Assembly (NCBI GenBank): GCA_004519485.1
Contig: CP038117.1
Span: 1,321,001-1,385,000 of the forward strand
DNA length: 64,000 nt
From: Nannochloropsis oceanica
Lineage: Eukaryota; Sar; Eustigmatophyceae; Eustigmatales; Monodopsidaceae
Reading direction: 5' to 3'
Under the pieces are notes generated by a model, which was not told the origin of the DNA, made no database searches, and saw nothing but the letters and a program-made list of their open reading frames with translations. Shown one piece after another: positions 25,351-37,398 of this stretch (position 1 is the first letter of the stretch; each line of letters starts with the position of its first letter). The translations under genes were made by a program, and so were the position numbers.

Positions 25351-28300
25351 ATGACCGCCAACACGACCCCATGCCGGGGAGGCTACGGAGGACCGCACGG
25401 ACGACCACCATTACCACCGAGGAAAGGCCAGCACGGACGCATTTTCTTGACCTCTATTCCCCTTCTCGTGGTCCTCCTTCTTGTGCTCCTCCTCCTCTTG
25501 TCAACTGCAGAAGCTATCAAACGTGCCCCCACACCGGCCGCCACCGGAAGCAAACCCTCCCCCACTACCTCTCCTTCCAACCCCCCATCCACCACCAAGA
25601 AATCGAGAGCTACATCCAAAATACTGCCGGCCACACCGAATAGACCATCGGAAGAGACTTGCCATGCAGAGAGGTATGCATGAGATGGCAATTCTATTTA
25701 TATTTCCAAAGGTCAAGTCTCATCCCGTGTTACTTCACACACGTCCTCACACTCCCGGCCCTGGACCCTCCACCCTTCCAATCTCCATGAAATAAACTAC
25801 ACTCCCATCAGTCAAAGCGGGGGGCTTACCATCAACCTCCTGAGTGACGGGCAAACACGCGTCCTCTCCCTCCCAGTCTCCACCACCCCGCACACCCTCC
25901 GTCGTCACCTTCTGGCCCAGGGCCTCGTGGCCACTCCACAGGCAGAAGGTACGACGCTTATGTCCAGGGTTTTATCCATACCTCTCCACAAACACATCTT
26001 TCTCCCCTCCCTGCCTTCTTTCCCTCTCTTTTACTAAGCACCGCATTCCCTGTCCGTAACCCCCACTTCTCATACGTACCACAGGCCTGCGACTTCGGAG
26101 GTTGAAGAAGGGAGGACGGCCAGTGACGCAAGGTAAGAAAGAACGAGTGAGATAGGGACGAGTAAAACAATGGAATACATTCTATAACAATGAACTAACA
26201 TGCATCATACTGATGCTTTACGGAATACATTCTATAACAATGAACTAACATGCATCATACTGATGCTTTACGGTTACCTTCAGGTCTGAGTACCGCCAAT
26301 GAGCTCCAAAACGGAGACACTATCCTCCTTCCCTCCTCCTCCTCCTCCTCCTCCTCTTCCTCCTCTCCCTCCCCCTCTTCATCTTCCTTCTCTTCCTCCT
26401 CCTCCTCCTTCGCACCTTATCCAAAGCTTGCCTACGTTCAGAAAAAAGGAGGGAGGGCCACGAGCTTCCGGGACATGGAGCTCTACAAGGTAGGGAGGGA
26501 GGGAGGGAGAGAGAGAGGGAGGGCTAGTGTTAGTGTCAGCTAGAAGAAGATAATTAATCTATATCCTCTTTATTGCATTCCTCCATTGCACTCCTTTTCT
26601 GGAATATTGCAATAACCTTTCTCTCTTTCCCCCCTCTTTCCTCTTAGGTCGTGAAGCAAGACAGACCGTTCCTGACCCTCGCCACAGTCAACCCCTCCTC
26701 CCTGTCCTCCTTCATCTCCCGCCTCTCCGTGGGCGCCCGCCGGGTCGGACTCCTCTATGGCTGGCTCGAAGAAGAGGGAGAGAAAGGGCTGGAGGGAGGG
26801 AAGAGGGTGGGGCACGTGGCGGCCGTGCTTGAGGTGGAGGAGGAGTGGCAGGAGCATGGGTGAGGGAGGGAGGGAGGGAGGGAGGGAGGGAGGGAGGGAG
26901 GGAGGGAGGGAGGAAAAGCACTTGTCAGGGAATGCACGCTCGCCATTTTATTTTTCCAAAGGCTCCATCCTGCCCTTCTTTGTCTCCCCGCCTCCCGCCT
27001 TAACCTCCCCATCCCCTGTCCACAGCTCTAACGGCCGACTGGACGACCGGGGCCTCTTCCAGCTCCACCGCCACTCCCACCCCTCGTCCTCCTCCCCTCC
27101 CTCCTCCTCCCACCACATCAACCCCACATTGGCTCGCGCTGCTCGGGTGGCGGCTGCGCTGGGCTGGTGCCCCATAGGGTGGATTGCGGCCAGGCCAGGA
27201 GGAGGAGGGGAGGGAGGGAAGGAGGGAACAAAGGAGGGAGCGTTCCTGAATGGGCAAGAGGTGCTTGTGACGGCGCGTTTGCAGGTAGGTGTGTCCGTCT
27301 GGAGAAGAGTGGGAAGAGAGGGACAGGAAGAGGGGGAGGACGCGTAGAAGATGTCGACTACTCATTTTCTTTCCTATTCCACCATGCGCAGATTGAGGCC
27401 ATGAAGCAGCCCCCTTCCTCCCTCCCGACCTCCTTCGGTTCCTCCTTCTTGACCTTGGCAGTGAACACGTCGGCAGCGTTTGCGGCCCAGCATCCGGTAG
27501 AGGCCTTCCAGGTGTCGCAGCAGGCGGTGCAGATGGTCTGGGACGGGCTAATCGCCGAGGGAGGGGTTGAAGGCGTCATCAAGACGACGAGGTAAGGAGT
27601 AAGGGACATGGGCGAGACACTGCACAGGCTCGTTGTTCACCCTCCCGTCCTCCCTCCCTCCCTCCCTCCCTTCCTTCCTCCACTCATACAGCGACGTATT
27701 TGTCTCGGGCGACACCAGGCGCGAGGTCGATACTGCCCTGTTCATTCTGCCCCTCGCAATCACCCCTGCATCCACCCCTCCCTCCCTCCCTTCCTCCGCC
27801 CCTTCCTCGATTGTGCGGAACACCTTGCCCCCGCTGAAGAACGACGACGACTTGCGGACTGCCTTGTTGGGTCAAAGCGGCGGGAACAGGTAGGGGGAAT
27901 GGAGGGGGAAGAAGGGAGGGAGGGAAAGAGGGAGGGAGTGGAGGAGGGAGGAAGAGCTCTATGACCCATCGGACGGAGGGAGGGAGAATGGGAGGAAGAT
28001 CGGGTGCATTCTTCATTTCACTAGATCGGCCATTAACATAAACCAATACGCAGGTGGCTGGAGACACGCGAGAAGAAGCTTCTGACCAAGCTCGCTGACT
28101 TCCACCTCCTTGTCTACCTCGCCAAGTGCGTACATGTCCTTTTTTTCCTCCCTCCCTCCCTCCCTCCCTCCCTCCCTCCCTCCCACCCTCCCTCCCTCCC
28201 TCCCTCTGACTCGCGAAGCTTTGTTTTCCCTCCCTCCCTCTGACTCGCGAAGCTTCGTTTTCCCTCCCTCCCTCTGACTCGCGAAGCTTCGTTTTCCCTC

Positions 28301-28528
28301 CCTCCCTCCTTCCTCCCCTCCCTCTCCCTCATTACCAGGTACCTCCGCACGGATGATCTGACCAAACTCTGCACCGCCATCGTCGCCCTCGGCGGAGGAG
28401 GGAAGGGGGGAGAAAGGGGAGGAGGGAAGGGGGGAGGAAGGGGAGGAGGGAAGGGAAAGAGTTTAGGAAGTCCAACAGTCCCACCGGCGGTACGGGCGCT
28501 CTTAGAGGCCTTGTGCGAGGAGGGGTGA
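25351..28528 (+). CDS. Npl4 homologue with signal peptide (candidate symbiont-type sNpl4 of SELMA)
   Basis: Ten exons: 25351-25673, 25812-25948, 26095-26132, 26284-26489, 26648-26859, 27026-27284, 27392-27591, 27692-27889, 28054-28125 and 28339-28528; 544 residues. The N-terminus has a hydrophobic core (LLVVLLLVLLLLLSTAEA) followed by a Ser/Thr/Pro/Lys-rich, acid-poor stretch: a signal plus transit-like peptide without Phe at +1. Then come a ubiquitin-like fold (VLSLPVSTTPHTLRRHLLAQ ... LQNGDTILLP), a Ser linker, and the Npl4 MPN-type region: VNPSSLSSFISRLSVGARRV, GLLYGW, VAAALGWCPIGWIAA, FGSSFLTLAVNTSA and EAFQVSQQAVQMVWDGL. Cytosolic Npl4 with Ufd1 recruits ubiquitinated substrates to Cdc48. 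No Cys pairs lie before the MPN region, so the usual zf-Npl4 fingers are missing. Family assignment is good; the compartment is inference. Confidence 0.8.
26172..26271. repeat. Exact 50-bp tandem duplication in intron 3 of the Npl4-like gene
   Basis: Two adjacent, apparently identical 50-base units (26172-26221 and 26222-26271), each beginning ggaatacattctataacaat. They lie just before the acceptor at 26283. Lack of divergence suggests a recent slippage or repair duplication. Confidence 0.95.
26861..26912 (+). repeat. (GGGA)n array in intron 5 of the Npl4-like gene
   Basis: Starts right at the splice donor (26860) and runs about 12 tetranucleotide units on the sense strand. Confidence 0.9.
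28196..28308. repeat. Three tandem 34-bp units in intron 9 of the Npl4-like gene
   Basis: Unit spacing is 34 bases (tgactcgcg begins at 28207, 28241 and 28275). Each unit combines a CCCTCCCTCC tract with tgactcgcgaagctt, and units 2 and 3 contain the palindrome CGAAGCTTCG. Unit 1 differs by one base (gctttg for gcttcg). It is a higher-order repeat grown out of the simple TCCC array. Confidence 0.9.
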
Positions 28529-29185
28529 AAAATCGAGCGTGAAGAAGGAATAGGGGAGAGAAGAATCAAAGCAAAGAAAAATAAGCCGGTAAATCATGAC
28601 GGCCATAAAGAAGGCGGCAAAACGTTCCTAGAGAAGACAGCGACGATCACAAAAGCTGCTGAGGGTCGCGATATTTCCATGTTTCTCTCGTGTGTCTCTG
28701 TCAGTGTTGAGTAGGTTCTTTATTTCCTCATTTTCCTCATTTTTCTGCTTCAGTTTTCTGTGCGCACTATCAAATCAATCTCTTCTCATTCTTCTCCCCC
28801 TTCTCCCTTTTCTCCTCCCCCTCCTTCCCCTCATTGAGGTGCTCGTGACGAGTAGTCATCGTTCTTGTTGGATTTCTTTCAGCATCGATTTACAGCTCGC
28901 TGTGTCGCTATCGTCTACCTCATTACATCAAAATCATAATCATTAATCATTCCATGATTCATCGATATTGTTACCTCCATCCCCTAATCATGATTCATCT
29001 CTTCACCCGCCCGACCGGCTCTTCTTTCTCCCTCCCCCTTCCACCCTCATTTCCAAGACAGGACAAGGAAGAGGAAAATCTCAACTCTACACTCCAATAA
29101 TGTGTGGGCAAATGAATCCCTCCACTGTACCTATACATGATTGACCTATCACCGCCACATCTCCATTACCCCTCCCTCACTGCGT
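28529..29185. other. Convergent intergenic region
   Basis: About 660 bases between stops of the Npl4-like (+) and M16 protease (-) genes. Pyrimidine-rich on the plus strand, AT-rich around 28920-28960. No gene supported. Confidence 0.4.
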
Positions 29186-32100
29186 CTACTTCTCCCACTT
29201 CACCTCCCCCGGCGCTGGGAACAAGGCCAAGCCCCTCTTCAACTTTCGCAGAGCTTCCATCGTCTCCACGAGCACAAGTTTTTTTCCCCCCCCTCCCTCC
29301 TCCCCTTCCTCCTCCTCGGCTGCGCACACCGTGTCTGATGTATGCTTCGACGAGTGCACGTATACGGCGAGCTTCCTTCGCTCGGGCGCCGAGGAGGCCG
29401 AGATGTGCTTGTCCCAGAAGGAGACTAGATCGGCCTTGGTCAGCGAGCGGAGGGCAGCCACCTCACTAGAAGGAAAGTGGGAGGGAGGGAAGCAAGCGGA
29501 AAAATGAGTGAAAGGAAGAAAGAGGGGTGGCAGAAAGGACGGAGGAATGAAGGGAAGGAGGGAGAAAGAGGAGGAAAAGGAGGGAGAAAGGGAAAAAGAG
29601 ACGTACCGCTTCTCTCGGTGAAAGTCGTAGCGGCGCTCGACGATCTGACCCCAGTATCTGTACGCCTCCTCGCTGAGTCTCTTGTCCTGGACCGGGCCAT
29701 GGTAACGGTTGGAAAGAAGGAAGAGGAGAGGAGGGTTAGGAAGACAGGAAGATTGATGCTGCCTTCATGGCTCCATCCTCCCTCCGTGCCTGTTTTTCAT
29801 CCCGCCTGCCCTCCTCCTCTCCCCTCGTCTCTGCCTCCGTTCCTCAGTCCCTCCCTCCCTTCCTCCCTTCCTCACCTTTTCAAGCTTCATGCTCTCCACT
29901 GCCAGCAGGTGGGAGGAAAATTCTTCATCTGACAAGGTCCCCAGCTCCGCCTCCCGGAAGTGAACCATCCAGTCCTACCAGAGGGAAGGGAAGGAGGAAA
30001 CCACGCGGAGGACGTGTGAGGATGTATGATGCATCTTGTCTGCACCTCGAGGCCGTCAGTTGCGTGGTCCCCTTTCCTTCCCTCCCTCCCGCCCTCCCTC
30101 CCGCCCTCCTCCCTGCCACCCTTCCTGCCCCGCGTCGCTTCTGCCCTCCTCACCTCGATGAACCCGTCCAATTGCGGGGGGCTGGCCGAGGGCGATTGGA
30201 CCACTACGCTCAGGCCCTGGGCCCCGTTCATCCGCCGAAGGAAGGCAAAGACAATATAGCCAAGCTGCTGCTCCGTCCTCAGCTTCTGATAAGCGCTGGT
30301 GGAGGCCACGTGAGCGAGCACGTCCAAAATGACGTCGTCCTTAGTGTTCTAGGGAGAGGGAGGGAGGGAGGGAGGGAGGGGATGGGGATGATGGTGCCTG
30401 GAAGACTGACGACACTCAGTCACACGGACTGTCCCTCCCCCCCCCCTCCCTCTCTTCCTCCCTCCCTTCCTCCTTTCCCTTCTCCTGGCACTCACCCCTC
30501 CCGTCAAGTGCGTGGGGCCGCACTGAATGAAGACCTCCGCGGCGCTGTTGTCCTCCTCCAGGTTTGGTCCGGCTGTCTGATAGACAAGGGTCGTGTTGGC
30601 CGGCAGCACCACGGCACGCTCTTCCGGCTGCTCCCCGTCGTAGAGGGGAGCGAAGCCCCAAGCCTAAGGAGGCGGGAAGAAGGAGAGAAAGGAGGAAAGG
30701 AGGGAGGAAAGGAGGGAGGGAGAGATAAGGGAGGGAGGGAGAATGATAGGTGTAGCCACCCGCTGGTTCTCTTTCGACAGGTGGCTTCAGAAGGAAGGCT
30801 GGTCATCCTCCTCCCTCCTTTCCTCCCTCCCCCCTCCCCTTAGACACCGACCTCCTTCAAGGTCTGCACGTACTCCGCAGCCTCTCTGGCCTCCACGTTC
30901 CCGTGCGCGTAGGCATCACAGTCCAACCGACTCATGCCTCGAATAAGGAAAGGAGGGAATGGGGGGGGGGGGGGAGGAAAGAGAGGTGAGGTACGAGCAA
31001 GGAGGTGGAAAGGAAAAAGAGGTGAGATAAGAGGGAGGGAGGAAGGGAGGGAGGTCGCGGCTAGCCTACCTTCTTCGACGACGTCGATCATGCTCTGGAG
31101 GTTACATGTGTCGAGGTCCTCGAGGAACTGGATGTACTGCTGGAGGTGCCACGCTTGCCCGTCTGGGGAAGGAGCGAGGGTGGGAGAGAGGGAGGGAGGG
31201 AGAAGAGAGGTGAGTGTTTGATGCGCGGTGGTGTCATTCGGTCATTCGAAAGGGGGGGGGGTAGGGAGGGAGGGAGGGAGGGAGGGAGGGCGTACCGAGG
31301 ACTTGACGGGTGTTGTAGAGGGCGCGTTCGTAGGGCGCCTCACGATCAAAATTCATATACTCGCGGAGGAGCGTCAGCCGGTGCTTGTTGAACTTCAGCT
31401 GCACCTGAGGGAGAGAGGGAGGAAAAGAAGGGAAGAAGGGAGGGGAGGTGAAGGCGGTGGAGATGGGAAAGGGTAAATCGGTGCCTGTTTATCTCTAGGT
31501 GCACGTGAGGGCGGAAGAAAAGAGGAAGGAAGGGAGAAGGGAGGGAGGGAGAGAGGGAGGGAGGGCGTACCTCCGGGTCATTGGGGCCCTTCTGTTTGAT
31601 TTCTTGGAGGAGGCCTTTGGTCTTGCCCGCCACCTTGCTCAGGAGGACGGGCAGCTTATGCGAGTAGCCTGAGACCTGGGCGGGGGCGGAGGGGAGGAGG
31701 GAGGGAGGGAAAAAGCGGGGATGGGGAGGCGGAAGGAGGGAAGAAGGAGAGAGGACACCAGGGTCGATGATCAAGAGGCTCGGGTTGCCATGAGGGAGGG
31801 AGGGAGGGAGGGAGGGAGGGAAAGGGGGAGGGAGGGAGGGAGGGAGGGAAGACGGACCTTGACGCTCAGACCGGTGGTGCGGGTGGAGACGGAGTAGGAA
31901 AGGCCGGCCGTGGAGGCATCATAGGCGTACTCGTTCAGCTCGTCCCGGAGGAGCATGTTGTAGAGTCGGTGCAGCACCACGTTGGTCGGGCTCGAGTAGA
32001 TCTGAAGGCGGGAAGGAAGGAGGGGAGGGGGGGTCAGTGACTCGGTTGAAAGCTGAGCAAAGACAGGGAAGACAAGACTCTCATCACGTCCTCCTTCTTT

Positions 32101-35100
32101 CACTGGTGCGGGGGGGGGGAAGGGAGAGAAAGAAGACAGTCGAAGAGGAACATGCGAGAGAATTCTGTATATATAGATATATACAAGATAGATAGATAGA
32201 TGGATGGAGGTATAGAAAGGTAGAGATCGACAGAGAATGTGTGTAGGCGTGTGTGGTGTAGTCTCAGTCAAGCCGCAAAATTGACATCAGCTTCCGCCCT
32301 CCCCCCACCGTGAAGGGAGAGGAGGTGGGAAACTCCTTATAGGAAGGAGCGTGATTCAGACGGTAATTCCATATATAAGCATTCATCATCGACTACCGCC
32401 ACACCTTTTGTTCTGGCATCCATCCGTACGAACAGCCAGAACAAGCAAAAAAATCATGGATTGAAAGTGATTAAACGGGATAATTGGGGTGGGGGGGGGG
32501 AGGAGGCGATAGCAGGGATTCAAAAAGCAGAGGAAGAAATGGATGGAGGATAAACCTTCATTGCTTTCATCCGTGATAAAGAGGAGGTTTGACTTTCTCT
32601 TCCCCTCCCTCCCTCCCTCCCTCCCTCCCTCCCTCCTCCCCTCCCTCCTTACCTGCCGACTCAGCAGGTGGGCAAAGAAGTAGACCTTAGGAACCTTGAA
32701 CGTCGAGTCCAACTTGTGGAAGATCTTCACACCCTTCCCCTCTACGGAGGCGGGAGAGGATAGGAGGGAGGGCGGGGAAGGATGCACGGGGTCGTCGGCG
32801 GCAAGGTCCTGGAGAGGGAGGGAGGGAAGGGGGGAGGGAGGGAGGAAGGATGGGAGGGAGAGAGGGAGCGGGGAAAAGAGAGCGGGATAAGAGGTGAGTG
32901 AGCGAAGGAGGGAGGGAGGGAGGGATGGAGGGAGGGAGGGAGGGAGGGCGTACCTGGTAGGCGGGTAGCTCGCACTTGAGGGAGAAGTCCGTGGGCAGGA
33001 ACTCGTTGGGAAGGGGGAGAGTCAGGGCCGGGTTAATCTCCCTGGGATTGGACCAGGCGGACACCTGAGACTGAGGGAGGGAGGGAGGGAGGGAGGGAGG
33101 GAGGGAGGGAGGGAGGGGCGATGAGATGGTTTCTTGTGGTTGGTTGGAAACATCCGCCCCCCCCCCCTTCTCCCCTCCCCCCCCGCCCCAAACAGCCCCC
33201 CAAACAACTCTTCCTCCCTCCCTCCGTCCCTCCCTCCCTCCGTCCCTCCCTCCCTCCGTCCCTCCCTCCCTCCGTCTGCCTTTCCGCGCTCACCTCGGGC
33301 AACGGCTGTAGCTTGTGGAGGGTGCCATACCACTGCTCCTTGGCCCATGCCTCCTTCGCAGCTTGCGCCTCGAAGGCCTGTGGTCGACCGACACAGGGAT
33401 TCGGGGCAGGGAGGACAGGAATACATGGATTGGATGATTGATTGATTGATTGATTGAATCTTTGGTTGGTTGATTGGATGGATGCACGGATGAGACCGGC
33501 AAGAAGATTCAATCCCTCGTTTCTTCCTTTCTTTCCTCCCTCCGCGCCTCCCTCCCTCCGCACCTCCCTCCCTCTCTAGCCCACATTCCGCCTCCTTCTC
33601 TCCCATCCCAGCTCCCTCCCTCCCCCCCCCCTGCCAACCTTGGACACCACGGTCAAGTGCATCCGCTCCGGCGTCAGGAGGGCCAGGTAGTCTCTGACCG
33701 CCGCCTCGTCCCACGAGATGGAGTAGGGGCCCCAGAGGATGCTCTCGGGTGGATATTCCTGCATCATGGACGAGACTGAGGGAGGGAAGGAGGGAGGGAG
33801 GCAGGGAGGGAGGGAGGGAGGGACGGAAGGAGGGAGGAGTGAGTGATCTGCCCAGGACTGTAGGATGGGAAGGCCGCCCCCAACACCAGAGGAGGGGCGG
33901 GACGACTACACTAAACCCTCCCTCTTTCCCTCCTTCCTTCCCCTCCCTCTCTCTACTCACTCCCACTGGCGAAATCCACGGCGTTTTCCTTCTCCCGAAA
34001 CAAAAACTTGATCTCGCTCATGGTCTTTAGCTCCTCGAAGACGTGTGGGTCCACAGGGGAGGACCGAAGGAGCTGATGACGCGGGAGGGCGGGAGGGAGG
34101 GAGAAAAGAAGGGGGGCGTGATTCAGAGACAGGATGATGAGAAAGGAAAGAAGGTGGGAGGGAGGGAGGGCAGGAGGGCAGGAGGGGGGGAGGGAGGGAG
34201 GGGAGGATAGGCGGGTCCTACCTTGAGGTATTGGTAGGTGAGGTCGACGATCTCATCGATATGGTCCATGCCCGCCGACGTCAAGGACAAGCTGATCTGC
34301 GAGAGAAGAAGAGAGAAAACAATCAAGGGAAAAGAGGTGTGAACAATGAGATCACCCTCCTCCTTCCCCCGCTGTAAGGGTCCACTCTCTCTTCCCTCCT
34401 TCTCCCTCCCCCCCCCCCCCCCCCCCTTATGATACAAAGTGCACCCACTTCCCTCCCCCCCCCCCCTAACCTTGAACATATCCATATCCGCCGTTTTGAC
34501 CGATGACCCGGCCGAGAGGCTCTCGATCCACCCCTGCTGGTTCAGGTAAGAGTGGAGGGAGCCTTTGCCCTCGTGGCCCAGGAGATGGGCGAGGTATCGG
34601 GCAGGCTTGGAGGCCTGAGGGAGGGAGGGAGGGAGGGAGGGAGGGAGGAAGGGAGGGAGGGAGGGGTCAGAAAGTGTGCGGATGTCTAGTCGCTGTTGGA
34701 TCATCTCAGTCTCCTCCCCCTTTCCCTTCCTCCCTCCCTCTCGTGTTGCTCACCAGCAGCGCCTCCTGCTTCTCCCATCCGTAAGGCAACGGCCAGGCCA
34801 AAGACAGTCGACGCATCTCCCGCACCGACACCACCTCCAAACGCGTGCCCAGCCTGAGGGAGGGAGGGAGGGAGGGAGGGAGGGAGGGAGGGAGGGAGGA
34901 GTCGACCGCGTCAGGACGGTGTTACAAAACAATGCTTGACTGAAAGAACGAGGGCGTCTACTCCCTCCCTCCCTCCCTCCCTCCCTCCCTCGGGACCTGG
35001 TCTTGTCCCAGGCCTCCACGGGGTAAGTGAAGTACTTGGGCTGTCCCGTGGTCCGGACGTCGCTGAAGAGCGACACGGCCCACTCCTGTCGGGAAGAGGG

Positions 35101-37398
35101 AGGGAGGGAGGGAGGGAGGGAGGGAGGGAGGAATGAGTGGATGGGGAGAGAAGGGAATCTTCTCCAGCGAAACACCGCTCCTTTCCCTCCCTCCCTCCCT
35201 CCTACGCTATTCGCGTCCCTCCCTCCCTCCCTTCCTCCCTACCTACCTGCAACTCGTCCAGGCTCTCTCGTCCCACCACGGCGAGCTTCATGATGTCGGC
35301 TGAGTAGTAGGTGGTGTGGAAGTCTAACAACGCCTTGCGCGTGGCCGCCATGCCGCCTTTTTCTGGTGGAGAAAAGGAGGGAGGGAGGGAGGGAGGGAGG
35401 GAGGGAGGGAGGGAGGGAGGGAGGGAGGGAGGGGGGGTGATAATGGGTGTGTGTGACGAATTCAAGGGAGGGAGGGAGGGAGGGAGGGAGGTGTGGAAAC
35501 GGGTGTGTCTATGACAAATCCGAAGGAGAAAGGGAGGGAGGGAGGGAGAGAGATAGGGAGGGAGGGACCTACCCGGAGGAGGGAGCAGGGTCTTGAGGTT
35601 CCCCGAGCCGAACTTGTGGAAGGGATGGTCGGGATGGGCCGTGGACTTTTGCAGCTGGAAGAGACGCCAGCCCTGGGAGGGGGGAGGGAAGGAGAGAGGG
35701 AGGGAAAGAAAGTGCGTTTGTCAGCTGGATCGCCGCGAGATGGCTGTCTGGAAGGTCTCTCCCTCTCTCCCTCCCTCTCTCCCTCCCTCTCTCCCTCCAA
35801 ACGTACGTCATCCTGCAGGTTGTTGGTGTGCTCCGAGTCCACGGCCTTCATCTCCCGCTCCGTCGAGGCCTGGTCGAAGCGCGGGCACGTGAAGAAGGCC
35901 GAAAATCGGTCTAGCGCTCCGTGCAGCTCCTGCCACTTGATCTGAAGGAGGGAGAAATGGAGAGAGGGAAGGAGGGAGGGAGGGAGAGAAGTGATCAGTC
36001 TCAAAATCTTGAACTATCCTGAGGGCATTTGTGTCTCACTCGAGCGCCCTTTTCTTTTTGGGCCCATCCCCCTCCTTCCCTCCCTACCTCCCCTCCCGCT
36101 TTCCGTCCGTCGTCGATCCTTACCGAGAAGTAGTAGCAGGTATCCTCCATGGCAGTATAAGCGTTGCTGCTCCCGCCGTTTTGGTTCAAGAAAGCCTCGT
36201 ACTCCCCCTCCTTCGGAAACCGGTCTGTGCCGAGAAACAGCCTGGGGAAGAGTGAGTGAGATGGAAGGGGAGGGGCGGGGAAGTGTAATGAGGCAGAGGG
36301 GGAGGGAGTGAGTGGGTGAATGGGTAAATGCCACTCCTTGATCCTTGCGCACTTTCGCAGTCAAAGGAGGGAAAGAAACTTAATAGCGAGATCAATTTGC
36401 TTCCCCTTCGTCGTCTTCCACCCTCCTTGCTCGCACAAATTCCTCCTTCTCCTGCACCCTTTCTTTTTCTTTTTCTTCTCCTTATTCTCCCTCATCTCCT
36501 TCCTCTCCTTACATGTGCTCGTGGAAATGGGCCAGGCCCGCGAACTCCTCCGGGTCTTGGAAGTGCCCTGCGTGGATGTTCATCGACGCCGCCGCTATGT
36601 CTGTCGTTGGGTCCGAGGTCAGGAGGACCTGGGGGGTAAGGGAGAAACAAGAGGAGAGGACATGCACGTGAGTGTATCTTGGATGCTTCGTGAAATGGGA
36701 CGGCTCGGGACAGTCTCCTCCTTCCTCTCCCATCCCGCCCTCCCACCCTCCTTCTTCACCTGCATCCCATTCTGGAGCCATATCATCCGGTACTGCCGGT
36801 CGTCCCTCTCAGGCCTCTTAATGCCCTCTTCCAGAACTCGGACCACCGCTGACGAGGCTCCTGCGGGCATAGAGGTGCTGTCGTTGTGACGGATGCAGGC
36901 GAGGTTGGGAGGGAGGGGGAGGAAGGTTATTGGACTCGGTTGAGTTCATTCCAGGGGTGCACTAAACACAAGAGCAATGAATTCTAGGCACACGACCCTT
37001 AAGTGTCTTGTTAAAATCCCTCACCTTCGTCCAACTGCAGCTCCAGCTGCTCCTTGAGGGACCTTTACCGAGGCCAAAATCTGATGCTGTCGCCGCTGTT
37101 TCCAGTACAGGGACGACACCAAGGCCGACGTCGAAGAGGCAGGAAAAGGAGACCGGTTGGCGGGTGTAGGAGCATTGTACAAGGAGCGGACAATGGTGGG
37201 TAGGAATGCCGCAGCACGAGAGGGGGTGGGCTTGCAAGAGGCGGTCGTGGCGGCCACGCGCCGGGCAGCAGGGAGAAGGAGCAGCATCAAGAAAGTGAGG
37301 ATGAAAGTGGTGGGGAGAAAGGAAAGACGGAAGGGGAGAAAGGGCATGCTCGTCCGCAGTCTTGTCGGCAGAGCAGCAGCTCGACGGCGTGGGCGCAA
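29186..37398 (-). CDS. Insulin-degrading-enzyme-like M16 metalloprotease with bipartite-type leader
   Basis: A 26-exon model keeps phase throughout and gives 1149 residues. Exons: 37025-37398, 36760-36877, 36513-36628, 36124-36241, 35807-35941, 35573-35672, 35247-35362, 34997-35085, 34754-34853, 34471-34614, 34222-34296, 33961-34072, 33639-33775, 33294-33377, 32954-33070, 32653-32808, 31858-32001, 31571-31675, 31296-31404, 31070-31162, 30852-30937, 30496-30663, 30154-30348, 29876-29974, 29607-29686, 29186-29465. The inverted zinc motif is intact (LAHFHEHMLFLGT, HxxEH), with the downstream Glu ligand in MKAVDSEHTNNLQDD. The C-terminal half keeps YQKLRTEQQLGYIVFAFLRR, the insulysin signature. 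Insulysins degrade short peptides in a closed chamber. Unlike cytosolic insulysin, exon 1 encodes a signal-like core (LPTTFILTFLMLLLLPAARR) then SRAAAFLPT. The acceptor of exon 15 could be nine bases later. Confidence 0.9.
35377..35438. repeat. Long (GGGA)n array in an intron of the M16 protease gene
   Basis: About 14 GGGA units on the plus strand, so TCCC on the sense strand of this minus-strand gene, ending near the acceptor of exon 7. One of the longest simple arrays in the window. Confidence 0.9.
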
